A stretch of 64,000 bases of DNA from Ancylostoma caninum. Its lineage: Eukaryota > Nematoda > Chromadorea > Rhabditida > Ancylostomatidae. Made by a program: the position numbers and the translations under genes. Under the pieces are notes generated by a model. The model was given only the letters and a program-made list of their open reading frames with translations, did no database searches and had not been told where the DNA came from. Shown piece by piece: positions 1 through 11,339 of the stretch (the stretch's first letter is position 1; each line of letters begins with the position of its first letter). The DNA lies in contig JBAJFG010000227.1 in the NCBI GenBank assembly GCA_037903475.1, positions 62,001 to 126,000 of the forward strand. The letters run 5' to 3'.

Positions 1-3000
1 CGTGACATGATACCAGTCTCCGGAATCCGCTGCCTTACCAGCTGAGCCGTCCGGGTCGACATCGTCGATGGCTAAGCGTCCAACTGAGAATTAAATGAAC
101 GCCTTATCAAAACACCCGTAAAATGTATAGCCACGCAAGCCTTGCCTTTTGAATCTCCAAGCAAACACCCGCGCAACGTATCGCCAACAGATCCTCCTGC
201 CTTTTGCATTGCCAAACATGCTCTCCACTCATTCCCCACTGAAATGTATTGCCACGAGAAATTTTATCCCGTAAAATGTATTGCCAAACACATTCTCTTG
301 CCGAATGTATCGCCACCGATTATCAGAGCAGTCTCGGCATTCAATCTGCAGGATTTCCTGAATTCGTTTAACAGTTTACTTTTTCAGCTGAAAAAGGTAA
401 ACCAGAGCTCACCTCCTTGTCTTTGAATTCCGACACTTTGTATGTAGTTGTCCATTTCATATCCGCTTTCGTTTGTGTGTGTATGTAGCTCATTTTAATC
501 GCGAATTCGCGACATGATTTTTACTATTTTCAACCGACTTTACTAAGTAACGCAATAACTGCCACTTCGACGATACAGCGAGTGCACGTTATGGACCTTG
601 GCACGGTTGACGGACCTACTGAGTTGGTATCCAGAGCCCCGATTTCCCTCACTGACGGCATTGCAGTGTGCGCGGCCGCCGCTCTTCCCTGCCATATGAT
701 CCTGAGCTTTCACTCTCCCTACTCTTTAGATTTCTAACTTTGCTCATCGGTGCATGAACTCTATCATGTTACATATCTTGTATCATTTGCACTGGTATCA
801 ATGAAACAATCAACCGATCTCCTGAAGATTATTGGGAGGAACTGTGGATCATCGGCAGGAACTGTTCTCCACCTTCTAAAAACCTCTTCGGCAATAGGTT
901 GAATATGTTTTTTTAATAAAAATACCTCCTTTTTTAAGAGGAATGCCAACTGTGAAAATACCAAGGCCCTACCAAGGCGCTGCATTACGTATTGTGGTAC
1001 TCGTTGACCACTTCCAATTACTTGTTCTTCATCGCTTCAATTCTACATATCAGACCAACAAGAATTATTCGACTGATATTGGGAAGGACCACTGCTACGC
1101 TTGTTTGGATTCGGATGGGCTTTCTAGAATTAAGTCGGGGTTCAAGATGTGGTCGAAGTGCGTAGGAATGGGGAGACGATGGGAGGATAAGGAGGTGGAA
1201 TGACTAGTTCAATGTTATAATTCTTCTCATTTGTTGCTTGTTGTTGCGACCTAAGGTGGAGCAGAGACATCTTATATTGAGGTGAAGTTTGTAGTCTTGA
1301 ATAGGATAGTGGAGGATACTCAGCAGTGGTCGATTTTCAGATATATTCATGCTATTTGATAGTGCTCAATTTTCTGCAGGGTTGCAGGGGCAATGACAGT
1401 CAGTTCCCTTTTTTGGAAATTTAAAAAAGAAAGAGAGGGCAATTTTGGGAAGGGGAGGGCTATGATGGTGCTGATATTGATATAGAGGAGGCGAGGTTCC
1501 CTTTCACTTAGTTAAGTCTGATCTGTGTTCACTGGATAACGCAAACAAGCCAGCAACAGTACAGCCCGCCAAGGCATTCTCCGAAAAATGGAAGGCGATC
1601 ACTGTTGCATGGTGAAAAAGTGCCGCACTACGATTGCTACGAGCAGCACACCCCGTGTCTCGGCTGCGTTGAGGGGAGACTCAGGTACTCGATTCCCCAA
1701 TTGGGAAATAATTGTTGGGTGACAACTTATTGGGGTACCAATTGTTGGAGAAGGTTTTTCTCGATGTGATGGTTCAGTAGTTCCCTCACTATCGATAGAT
1801 TCAACTTTGGTTGACCTGCTCCTCAATGAAAGTTTAGCATCTAATCCCATTATCACCCACCAAGTATCGATGAAAAAGCCAGTAACTCGGCGAAAATTTA
1901 ACAACGAACAAAGGCAGTCTGGAACAGCTACTCAGAGAATGGAAATGAGAAAATATTGAAAGTAGTTGAAGCAGATATAAAGGGTACTTCCAAATAGAAG
2001 ATTGTAGAAAAAAGAAAAGGAAGACAAACAAAAACAGAGAAAATCCTGGAAATGGAAAGAGAAGAAAAAGCGGCGCCCGTTGCCGACTAGTCAGACGATG
2101 TTTCACAGATTTAGATACCGCATTTGATTAGTTCATAAAATGCATAAAAGTAAACAGGGGTATTCAAAAAGTTTCCCACCTCCGCTCGTCTGTTCCATAT
2201 TTCCGTACAGTTTACTGAGCATCATGTTGGATGAGGTCTTTCATGTTAGTTTGCAAAGTTTCATGAGATTTCGTTAGACTTCACAGAAATAAGAACGTTT
2301 TATTCAAGCCTAGCTATGGTTATCGCTCAAAAAATGTGTATCCAGCAAGAAGCAACCGACGAATTTTTGTCTTGTCAACGAATTTTATTCGACAGAATCT
2401 AATTCCGTACCGGAATCCTAAACGAAGAGGAATTCTTCTAGCATTCCCACATAAAATTTTGGAACTCAATGTTTTTAATGGAGTGACAGTCGGTCAGAAA
2501 CGGAGCAACCTCTAATCAACGAGCAGAGACAAGACGAAGAGAGATTACTGCGGCTGTAGAAAAAATTATTGAGCATCGGAGACAGGCTTCAGGAGCGGAA
2601 AGTGTGCAAGGATCTAAGCTATCCAGAACTTCCCTTGGAAATTTTCTAGGCAATCATCTAACAATTTTAACCTTCGCGGAACATTGAGTCTCTAAAACCT
2701 TTTCAGCGTTCAACAAGAATATTTCAGGCGAAATTGAAAGAATATTTTGGGGAGTTTTGTAGAAAGCAAAGAAAAAATTATGTAAGACCTTGACTGTTGG
2801 TAGGTGGCGAATTCACTGCCAAGATATGAAGTCCCAGGCGCGCAGTTGTGGGCCAGGATGGGCAGATCTCTGAGACCAGAAGCACGGAACCGGGGGTGAA
2901 AACAAAGTTGTTCAAAGTTTTGTGGGATAGAGAAAAGATCGTGTCAACTAATCACTTGTATTTCAACCCCAATGAAGTAGGTAATTACAATGCTACTCTC

Positions 3001-3238
3001 TTTCACCCCTTTCGGAAACGAGCCAAGAAAAGTGACTGCAGTAGTTCAACCATGGAATTCAGGATATTTAATGAGACATCCTTTATAACAAAATTGTAGC
3101 GCTTTATTACAATGCGAATGAATTTCGCTAATTCAGCCAGTTCATAGACATGGTCTAGCTAGTAGAATCCCTGAGAAAATCTGAAACGGCGCTTCAGCGG
3201 AACAAAGCACACAACGAAAACGAGTCTACGTTCGGTGT
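1..3238. other. No recognisable gene
   Basis: I read both strands and see no ORF with a family signature and no chain of exons with compatible phases. The sequence has ordinary nematode-like composition with A-rich and T-rich runs. Near 2158-2190 there is a motif reading GTATTCAAAAAGTTTCCCAC that resembles ends of mariner-type elements, but no matching inverted end was found, so no element is called. The first 60 bases look vaguely tRNA-like on the minus strand but do not fold into a cloverleaf. Confidence 0.5.
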
Positions 3239-3299
3239 TTATATTCGGGTGATAAAAATCATAGTTAATATTAATTGGCATTTTATGTCAGTGTGTGTA

Positions 3300-3691
3300 C
3301 AAAAGTCTTCCCCTTCGTAATCTTCCTTTCTATGTTTTCCTAAAGGTGTTATCAGGCTCTCCCGTTTTTTGCTAGCAAGATGTTCATTCACGCGCACGCA
3401 CAGCGGTCTACCAGTCTCTCCAATATACTTCGCATGGCAAGTTAAGCATTCAATTTCGTATATGACTTCCATCCTGGCCCAGTCCCCTGAATTGCCATAA
3501 GGACAAATAACACAGTTTTCTGAAGCACAGGCCCTGTCGTAGATTCTGTTTCGGACCAACTGACGTTTGATGTTATCGTTAGGGATGGTGACTAGGACAA
3601 CATCATCGTGGAGTTGGGCTCGAATTAGACATTGCCTGATTTTTGCGCTTATCCTGTCGGAAATAAAGGGGAGACATAACGAAAGCAAACG
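3300..3691 (-). pseudogene. Inverted copy of the Penelope-like element tail (GIY-YIG domain)
   Basis: The minus strand encodes a protein segment that matches, nearly residue for residue, the C-terminal part of the element at 5940-6330 on the plus strand. It includes the GIY-YIG signature (VIYEIECLTC, then KYIGETGR and the VNEH segment) and then ASKKRESLITPLGKHRKED. This copy keeps the downstream frame that is broken in the plus-strand copy. It lies head-on to the main body, starting about 80 bp from the ORF that begins at 3771. Inverted or tandem partial copies at the 5' side are a known habit of Penelope-like retroelements, formed during target-primed reverse transcription. The residual ORF runs on to 3239 but loses similarity there. 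Confidence 0.8.
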
Positions 3692-3770
3692 TTATCTTCC
3701 TCAAACGATGCAGAACAGCTGACAGATTCCAAGCTTCATCAGGAATAAGAAACTGGGCGCAACATGCAAT

Positions 3771-6490
3771 ATGCCCGAAAATCATCCTAAGATACGAGGC
3801 CTCCACCACTCTATCGTTAGCGTTGTGATCAAAAACAAACAGCATATGTTGTACTCTAGTTTATTGAAATGTAAGGCAAAAGAAGAAGCTTGCCGGCGGT
3901 TCCTACCTGAGCAGAGTTGGAGGAGGATTGAGGGTGGATCAAGGAAAATTTGTGATTCTGTTCGGTCTAACACTAAGTCTTCACTTTGTGCAAGGTTCGA
4001 CAGACTTTCAGTTAGATCTCAAGTGAGCAGTCCAAATGTTAGAGATGACCAACCAGCAAACCATGAATCAGTAAATACGACCGCTAAGTTTGATAGGTTC
4101 AAGAATAATAGGATGGAAAGGGCTACTGTAATCGGAAATGTTCAGATCTCTGCTAATGCGCGGGAATTCCTAAGCCTCGGTCCCTCATTTGCACCAGCGC
4201 AGAATATCTCTGCAACGACATTCCGCAAAGTTGTAGGAGGCTTACACAGATTACGAGACCAGCTCAGAATAAGACTTGCGCACAAAACTCAGGCTCACCC
4301 CTCTAGCCCTGTTAGTAGAAGACCACTGCCTCCTATTCCATTCCCGTGTCCTTTTTATAAGGAACCTAAACCGTGTCTAGAAGCAGATGTTGAGTTTCGA
4401 ATACTCTCGTCAGGTGTGTTTTCGGTGTTGAACAAAAGCAGGAGAACATCCCAACCTAACTTAACATACAGACAACAACAAGGATTCAGGGAGGTACGAG
4501 AACAAGTTGCAAATGGAAACATCCGCCTATCTGTTAGCGACAAAGGTGGAGAGTTTGTAGTGATGCCACAAACACTTGACCGAGCCATTACCGAACACCA
4601 TTTAAGTGATTCAACCCTTTACAAGCGCACTACGGAAAAGGAATTCATTTCGCAGTGCAAAAGGCTGAATCACGTTTGGCTAACGGTTGCCAAAGCTGCA
4701 GGCTTGAATGACAAGTTTCTGAGCAGGCTCAAGCTAGAGACCCCAATCTGCCCCGTTTTTTACAGCTTGATCAAAACCCATAAGTTGTCCGGAGATGCCT
4801 GGCAATCCATGTTACCTGAGACGTACAAAATTCGACCGATCATCAGCTGTGTAAACGGACCAACTGACCGAATATCCTGGTTTTTGAACGAAATAGTGGG
4901 GCAAAATGGAGTTGGGGGGCCACTTGGTATGAGTCGGTAATATGACCTGTCCTACACGTTCTGACTTGTTAGCTAACACGTCCAAAACGCTATGACTTGT
5001 TAGCTGTCTTAATGTACAGTAGTTACCTGAAATGCAAACAAGTCAGAACGTGTAGGACAGGTCATGTTACCGACTTATACCAAGTGGCCCCCCAACTCCA
5101 TTTTACCCAATTAGTGAGCCAGTTGTTGACCAAAATACCTTCCCATTTGGCAAACACGGCTCAATTCCTTGAACGACTGCGCAATACTAACTTCAGTCAA
5201 AGTTGCGTCATGGAATCATTTGATGTAACGTCTCTATATACCAACGTCACAAACACTGCTGCTCTTCAAGCATTGTCTGAAATGCTTGAGCTGCATTGTC
5301 GAACTATAGAGATGTACGGAATGAGTCGACAACAGGTTATGACGCTAGTAAAGGAATGCATTAGCTGCAATATCTTCAAATGGTCAGGAACCTACTACTC
5401 TCAACAACGAGGTCTTGCAATGGGACAGAGGCTTGCACCAGTGCTGGCTATCTGTTTCATGAGCAAAATCGAGCAGCCTGTCCTCTCACGATTTCCAATC
5501 ATGTACTGCCGATACATCGATGACTGTTGCATTGAGACTTCAACACAATCCGAAATGAATGAATGCTTCAGAGTCCTCAGTCAACAGTCGCAGTACATAG
5601 TTCTAACTAGAGAGACCCCACGCAACGGTTGGCTCCCATATCTCAATACACAGCTGAAACTGTCGAATGGTATGTTTCACGTCAAATGGTATCGCAAGGA
5701 CAGCTAAAAAAAAACATCATTGTGCACGCCTCTTCAGCACACCCAGCAGCCGTGAAACGTGCTGTTGTTCGCAATATGCTCAGAACGGCTGCCGGTGTCT
5801 GCAGTGGTGAAGAAGAGCGCCAGCAATCTCTGGAACAAGTCTCCAATATATTACACGATAATGGGTATAAGGCAAGAACAAGAAAATCGAAGAAGATACG
5901 CACAGCTCCTCCAAGGGAATCGCGTAGCACTAAGCTCTCATTATGCCTCCCCTTTATTTCCGACAGGATAAGCGCGAAAATCAGGCAATGTCTAATTCGA
6001 GCCCAACTCCACGATGATGTTGTCTTAGTCAACATCCCTAACGATAACATCAAACGTCAGTCGGTCCGAAACAGAATCTACGACAGGGCCTGTGCTTCAG
6101 AAAACTGTGTTATTTGTCCTTATGGCAAATCCGGGGATTGTGCCAAGATGGGAGTCATATACGAAATTGAATGCTTAACTTGCCATGCGAAGTATATTGG
6201 AGAGACTGGTAGACCGCTATGCGTGCGCGTGAATGAAAAATGCTGCGTAAATGCTAGCAAAAAAACGGGAGAGTCTGATAACACCTTTAGGAAAACATAG
6301 AAAGGAAGATCACGGTGGAGAAGACTTTAACATAAGGTGTACTATTCTGGCGCACAAACAACAAACATCTGCCAGAAAAGCCCTCGAGGCGTTCTGCATC
6401 TGTGAACGAACCCCTAAAATGGATAGCAGGAATGAGCACTTGGCGATTACTAGTGACCTTATGCCTTTCCTATCATTATGTGAGCTATAA
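3771..6490 (+). mobile_element. Penelope-like retroelement, decayed: reverse transcriptase plus GIY-YIG endonuclease
   Basis: The element can be read in pieces. The first ORF (3771-4940) carries the N-terminal region and the start of the RT; KIRPIISCVNGPTDR and the LIKTHK segment are typical of Penelope-type RT. After a palindromic insertion, RT continues at 5110-5706 with SFDVTSLYTNV, GLAMGQRLAPVLA and the catalytic-type YIDDC. A frame change in the A-run at 5706-5715 leads to the linker and GIY-YIG domain (5716-6300), with paired cysteines around IYEIECLTCHAKYIGETGR. A second frame change near 6240-6260 moves the tail to the frame of 6251-6490. The length of about 2.7 kb matches a single-ORF Penelope-like element. 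At least three lesions make it non-functional here. An autonomous copy elsewhere in the genome is likely, because substitutions are few. Confidence 0.88.
4899..5108. mobile_element. Palindromic MITE-like insertion inside the Penelope RT
   Basis: Two arms of about 70 bp are inverted copies of each other (4899-4971 and 5037-5108), differing at a few positions, around a roughly 65-bp centre. The arms begin with GGGCAAAATGGAG on one side and the complement of GGGTAAAATGGAG on the other. The reading frame of the RT is interrupted exactly here: conserved RT sequence ends just before 4899 and resumes just after 5108. TA or TAG occurs at both edges (4895-4897 and 5112-5114), which would fit a Tc1/mariner-type duplication, but the outermost bases of the arms do not match perfectly, so the edge is uncertain by a few bases. 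Confidence 0.75.
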
Positions 6491-6784
6491 GATTTCTGTA
6501 GATCACTTATGGCTGACCAGTACGGCCCAGTGACCCGCACTAGCTCACCAACAGTGGTCTGTCATAAGAAACACTATTATCGGAGCAGAACACCATCTCC
6601 GCAAGATTCGTGGAGCACCTGGTAGGTGCCATCGTATACTGAGGATCTCACAGTGGTCTCGCTAACACGAGTTGAAAGCACTGAGAGGAATTGTTTGATC
6701 GGATAAGTTGCAAGTTTGCGTAAACTTGAACCACTTTCAGGCCTCTGAAGACGACGTATTGTTCGAAACGTAAGGCCAATAAAG
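6491..6784. other. Possible 3' flank of the Penelope element
   Basis: No gene is seen. The stretch follows the last codon of the element tail and may be its 3' untranslated region, but the 3' boundary cannot be fixed from one copy. Confidence 0.3.
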
Positions 6785-6794
6785 GTGCTCATTA

Positions 6795-7000
6795 GACATT
6801 TGACTCGACCGAGTCAAATCGAGTCGAGTTCCGAACAAATCGACTTTCGAGTGACTCGAAATATCGACTATTCGAAAAAGGCCAAAAATCGAGTTATTCG
6901 AAATGTCGACTATTCGAAAAACCTCAAAAATCGAGTTATTCGGAATGTCGACTATTCGAAAAGGACAGTTATTCGACAATTCGTCGAATAACTCGACATT
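6795..7000. repeat. TCGA/ATTCG-rich interspersed repeat, copy 1
   Basis: It starts TA then GACATTTG, as the well-bounded copy at 22878-23057 does. It holds three tandem, partly palindromic units built from ATCGACTATTCGAAAAA and AAAAATCGAGTTATTCGAAA. Short ORFs through it (repeated STIRK-like or NVDYSK-like peptides) are artefacts of the repeat. The right terminal inverted repeat is not present, so this copy appears truncated near 7000. Confidence 0.65.
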
Positions 7001-7830
7001 TTTATTGATTTATTAAACTGGCCAAACTGCACGTTAAAGCTGGCATGAAAGCACTAGTCCATCCATTCTAATGTGTATGTATTTAAACCATTTCCATTGA
7101 AGTAATTAAAGTTAAAATAAATAAAGTAATAGTTCCAAGTTGCAGTATACGACTACTTGCTCATAGCGAAATGCTGAATACTTCTTTGGTTTCGCCACAT
7201 TTATCCAGAACTTTATTATTGGCTAGATGAATTCTTGACTATAGGTTTTTGACCTGGCCATTCTCTAAAAGCGCCACTCACGGAAGTCTTAGCGTCGCAG
7301 GTTTCGCTGTTTCGGTAGTTCAAGGGACATAGAACTCATATTCAATGATGAAATAGCGCCCAAAGAATCCGGAAAAACAAGATGCCGTTTCCTGAGATGT
7401 TGTGCTAGCGTCTCTTGATACTCGCATGTCCTGCCGCAATGATGCCATGCGTTCTTGTGAAAGTAAGCTGGCGCAGCGGACATCAAAAAGGCAACATTGA
7501 CATTAGCGCCCACAATTTCTCCACAGGTAATTTGTGATTCATTGTCTCGATGACTACAGTAATTTTGACTAAGACTGTACTTATGGAATCTCTCCTGTTA
7601 TCATACTGGCCACTTCTTTATTCTTTAAGAATGGATCATCATTATCAGCACTTCTGAGATCTCATTGATTTTCATGTCACAGTTTGCTTTAGTTTTCGCA
7701 ATGTGCCTTCTTTCATTATAATCGAAGTTATTGATCGAAGTTAGAAATCATTGTGTTTTGGATGCTCTAAATAAAGTTTGGAATCAAATAGATAACTTAT
7801 TGTTAATATGTTGTTTCATAATTAGTATTG
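7001..7830. other. Unannotated spacer
   Basis: AT-rich sequence between two copies of the same repeat family. The ORF on the minus strand at 7289-7513 contains one C-x-x-C-like cluster but matches no family I recognise, and it has no clear splice or start context. Confidence 0.3.
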
Positions 7831-7840
7831 CTGACTTGAC

Positions 7841-7965
7841 AAAATATCGATACGAATATTCGAAATCGACTATTCGAAAAAGTCCAAAAATCGAGTTATT
7901 CGAAATATCGACTATTCGAAAAAGGCCAAAAATCGAGTTATTCGAATCCAACGCATGTTAGATCT
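7841..7965. repeat. TCGA/ATTCG-rich interspersed repeat, copy 2
   Basis: Two units of the ATCGACTATTCGAAAAA and AAAAATCGAGTTATTCGAA motif are in direct tandem, nearly identical to the core of the copies at 6795 and 22878. Neither terminal GACATTTG repeat is seen, so it is probably a core fragment or an independently expanded array. Confidence 0.6.
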
Positions 7966-8188
7966 CTTCCTTGCCCCTATTGAACACTGCACAAAACTAT
8001 GTTTTCAACGTATGTGGAGAACTTCTCGCAAGATTTATTTGTTAGCTTTTGGCGCTTAGCGCATGCTTCAGATCTTAACAAAAAACAACAATATAAATGC
8101 ACATTACAATGCGACAAACTAGCAATGGTTGTTTCCACTCACAGATCTCGCTGGCAATGTGGAAATAATGAAATCGCCCCGGTAGCAC

Positions 8189-8480
8189 CTCAGACAAAGG
8201 TCCGATCGAGCGGGACGGGACATGGCTGCGAGCGGGCCCCGGTAGAGCAGGCGGTGGCCATGTCGCGTCCCGCTCGCACGGTTGTCGCAACCCGTCCGCA
8301 CGGTTATTGAGGGCCGCTCGCACGGTATTTCGGACCAACCTATGTTGTCGCGGCCCGCTCGCACGAGGATTTCGAGCGGGCCACGACAACCGTGCGAGTG
8401 GGCTGAGATAACCAAGCGAGCGGGCCGCGACATAGCTCCTACCCGCTCTACCAGCGCCCGCTCGCGCACTTTTGTCTGAG
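8189..8480. mobile_element. GC-rich foldback/MITE-like element
   Basis: The ends are inverted: CTCAGACAAAGGT at the left edge and the complement of CTCAGACAAAAGTGCG at the right edge. Inside, variants of CGTGCGAGCGGGCC and GCGACAACCGTGCGAGCGGG recur at least eight times in both orientations, making the whole segment strongly self-complementary and far richer in G+C than its surroundings. ORFs across it on both strands are by-products of this composition. No target duplication could be identified with confidence. Confidence 0.65.
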
Positions 8481-9784
8481 ACGGTGGTTATCTAAAGGAT
8501 CGCGATACTGTAAACGTAACTTTTCGGGTTATCACCGCTTCTCTCGTCCTTCTGCATTCGATCAATCAATGAATCTTAGGCCTACGGCATACTACACAGC
8601 GACGGGGTCGCTGCAACCGTTCACCACCACAAGTTTTCTCACAGTGGCTCCTATGCCAGCACTGTATTCCATGCAAACTGTGTGATAAGATATGAGAACT
8701 CGTAACATTTTGTTCTCATCATTTCCACTCATTTTCTTCACCACGACGGTGTCGCTGTGAAGTATGCCATGGGCCTTAGAGCTTCCACGAGCTCGTCCCT
8801 GCTGTTAATCCTCGGTTTGCACCGCTTAATATCTCTCGCTTCTAGGATCTTCCTTTCCAGAGGTTTTCTGAGGTGACGATGCAATACTATGACTTCGAAA
8901 TCTGGACACTTCCATGTGTATGCATCATAGTACGGTACGGTGCTTGGAGAACCCTTTGCTGGGATATGACTGTGGATGGCCAGTGCTCTTTCAGCCTTTC
9001 CATTACTGATCTCCCGTCTCTCCTACGTACTGTTGGCCGCATCCCCTACATGTGATTATATAAACGGTACCGCGAAGGAGACAGAGTTTTTCATCACGAC
9101 AATACCGCCACGATCGTTGGTCGCATTCTGCTTCCGCTGCTGCTACTGCTCTGTTGTCAGTAGCATTCTGCTACTGCTCGAAACGATGTTCGCCCATTCT
9201 TCGCTGGTCATCCGGTAGACTAGTTATCATTTCATCAATAAAGCATTCCACTTTCCATTCTTGTTAAGGATAGATCCGCGAACTTCACGAAATAACCCTT
9301 TGGAAAATAGAAGCTCTTCTTCTTGCCCTTTGTTATTTATCTCTCCTATTTTTTTTCTTTAAACACCATCTTCAACACTTAATTCCTACTGAGAATACAG
9401 TTGGAAAGTAATTTTCCAGCAGTATTAATAGCCAAGCTTTAGTTCAACATGATTAATAAAGACCTAAATGTATTGCCTTCTTCAAACTATGCTCGGCTGT
9501 TTTCCTCCAAGTTCAAGAAGGCAAAATGTCCTGACGCTGTGCGAGCGGGTGGTAAGCGTCTCTAGACGGCAGCTCCGTCACCACAGCTGTGCTAAGGCGT
9601 AGCAAGTGGCTCCCGCCACGTTGTGGTGGAAGTGAGCATGGCCTGAGCACTAATAGTCACGGTATTTGTCACATTTGAGGCAGTAACGAATTACCCCATG
9701 TTCGAGGAGAACTGTCCACCCGCTTAGGATAAGGTGCGCCACATCCTCGCATGCACGTACTCAGTTACAAGTTCTCTGTAACAT
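8481..9784. other. Unannotated stretch
   Basis: No ORF with a family signature and no exon chain was found. Around 9530-9640 there is a GC-rich patch with short inverted pieces near GTGGC/GCCAC, possibly an old repeat. Confidence 0.3.
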
Positions 9785-9792
9785 GTATAGTG

Positions 9793-10352
9793 AAGTGGCG
9801 TATGCAAGGGAGGGCCACCTCCCCCCCCCCCCCAAAGGGCTATCAAATTTTTGGAAATCTTACGAAATGAGCGAAAACCACGCGTTACTTCATCTTTAAT
9901 TGTTTACTTTTATTATTCTTTTAAAACTATTTTTTATTAGTTATTTGTTGTTATAATTAATACTTTCACTAGTTTTAGTTACAACTAGTACTTTCACTAA
10001 TTTTATTCTCCATCTTGGTCCCCAAAGTGGGCGGAGACCCACTTTTCTCTCACGCCCTCTTCCGCTTACTTTCTGCGTCCACCAGTGGCGGACGCAGAAA
10101 GGGGGCGGGAGGGGGGGGGGGAGCGTGGGAAAAAAAGTGGGGTCTCCGCCGTTTTGGGGACCCAGACGGAAAATAAAATTAATAAAAATACTAATTATAA
10201 TAATAAATAATAAAAATAATATTAAAAATAAACAAGTAAAAATAAACTAATACAAGATTTTTATATGTACTGTAAAGTAATTTCAAAAATTTGCCGACCC
10301 ATTCTCGGGGGGGGCGGCCCCCCCCTGCGTCCGCCACTGGCATCCACCACTG
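9793..10352 (-). mobile_element. Outer hAT-type MITE, interrupted by a second copy
   Basis: The element is in the opposite orientation to the other copies and is decayed. Its outer ends read AAGTGGCGTATGCA on the left (derived from CAGTGGCGGACGCAG) and CACTG on the right, and it is flanked by a perfect 8-bp duplication GTATAGTG at 9785-9792 and 10353-10360. An 8-bp duplication and CAGTGG-type ends are the hallmark of hAT elements. Internally it shares the complement of the GGGGTCTCCGCC and TTTTGGGGACC blocks of the family. Its right inverted repeat is split by the insertion at 10083-10339; removing that insertion and one duplication restores a continuous CTGCGTCCACCACTG end. Confidence 0.85.
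10083..10339 (+). mobile_element. Inner hAT-type MITE nested in the terminal repeat of the outer copy
   Basis: Terminal inverted repeats are perfect 15-mers, CAGTGGCGGACGCAG at 10083-10097 and its complement at 10325-10339. The element is 257 bp: a G-rich left part, GGGGTCTCCGCCGTTTTGGG, an AT-rich middle of AATAA-type runs, and a G/C block before the right end. The flanking 8 bp are GCGTCCAC (10075-10082) and GCATCCAC (10340-10347), one mismatch apart, as expected for a hAT insertion. It has no transposase ORF and must be mobilised in trans. Confidence 0.92.
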
Positions 10353-10360
10353 GTATAGTG

Positions 10361-11277
10361 TATGACCGTATGACATTCCCCCCGCCTCCCCGTAAGCGCA
10401 CTATAAACACCCCGTATTCCTTCATACAGGTCACCTTATTATATTTGACATCATCCATCTTCCAACGGAGGAGCCTTTTAGAGCGGTTATCCTTAGACAG
10501 ACAGCTGTCTAGGGGATAAAAGAGGCGAAGCATGAAAAATACCAAGAGAAGTTCACTTGTATAGTCCGTTACAAAAACGACGATAATTGAGTATTCGTGC
10601 CAGTGACATGCTATTCTTGTGTGCTTCTCCGAATCCGGCACTATTTTTCGCGTTCTCTCATTCTCTAATTTCTGCGCAACTACTTTTCCCTGTGAAACAC
10701 GCTATACCATACATTAAAGGCAGAGGCCCAACTCATACTACTTGAGCTATTAACATTTTCCGAGCCTCCTAGATGCGCTGATCCCGGCGATGTACATGAA
10801 ATGGCCCACAGTGGCCTCTAAACCCGTTTTTTGGGACGGGGCTTGTAACAGTTTGCTGGAGCAAATTGACAGGCGAAGACGTGCATCATCGCTGATATTA
10901 TCGATTGAGCAGGTCAAAACGTGCCCACCCGACGTTGCTGCTGTGGCGTACAGCCAGCACAGCTTAGAGCAAACCCCGCCCCTGTTCCAGGGAGCGGGTA
11001 CTTTGACCATATTAAAAACGGGGTTTTCGTCACTTCTGTGACCTTTGCTGTACATAATTGGAGGAATCAGTGTGCCGAGGACATCAAGAATCTGCTGGTA
11101 TCTCCTACATGCAGAACGAACCCTGCCTTTAACGTGCTCCACTGTCACTGCGCACCTCATCGCACCCCCACCCGCAAATCAATCAATACATGAAGAAAAC
11201 GCGAGTCCGTGGATTTTACTGCTCTTTTGGGCTTTTTCTATAGAAATTTTCGTGGAACTCTATTCGATGGCACGCTT
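10361..11277. repeat. Interspersed repeat related to 55.98-56.34 kb (core 10765-11180)
   Basis: From about 10765 the sequence parallels 55980-56340 in the same order: GATGCGCTGA, then a C-rich segment with AAACCC and TTTTTTGGG/TTTTTTCAGG, then TAACAGTTTG/AATAGTTTG, a GTCAAAACGTG/GTCAAGACGTG motif, CGTACAGCCAGCAC/GACAGCCAGCACAG, and a later AACGGGGTTTTCGTC/AACGAGGTTTTCCTC. These shared blocks mark an old dispersed element; the ORFs reading through it on both strands are not supported as genes. The first 400 bases (10361-10760) show nothing recognisable. Confidence 0.55.
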
Positions 11278-11339
11278 TCAAATGACGTGCATTACACTGC
11301 TGACTAATTTTAAGTGACAGCCGTTTTCGAGCAAGTTCG

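Noticed and set aside
1..66. tRNA-like segment on the minus strand cut by the window edge
   Set aside because: GGCTCAGCTGGTAAGGC and ATTCCGG suggest D-arm and anticodon pieces, but neither the D stem nor the anticodon stem pairs, and the T arm lies outside the window.
2158..2190. mariner-type terminal motif
   Set aside because: Only one end is seen; no inverted partner and no transposase reading frame within the following 1.5 kb.
6785..6991. ORFs with repeated STIRK/NVDYSK-like peptides that look like a tandem-repeat protein
   Set aside because: They are read through a multi-copy non-coding repeat on both strands and occur in different frames at 7.8 and 22.9 kb.
8075..8479. Arg/Pro-rich ORFs over 100 residues on both strands
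   Set aside because: Long ORFs in all frames are expected from the GC-rich foldback; no start or splice context.
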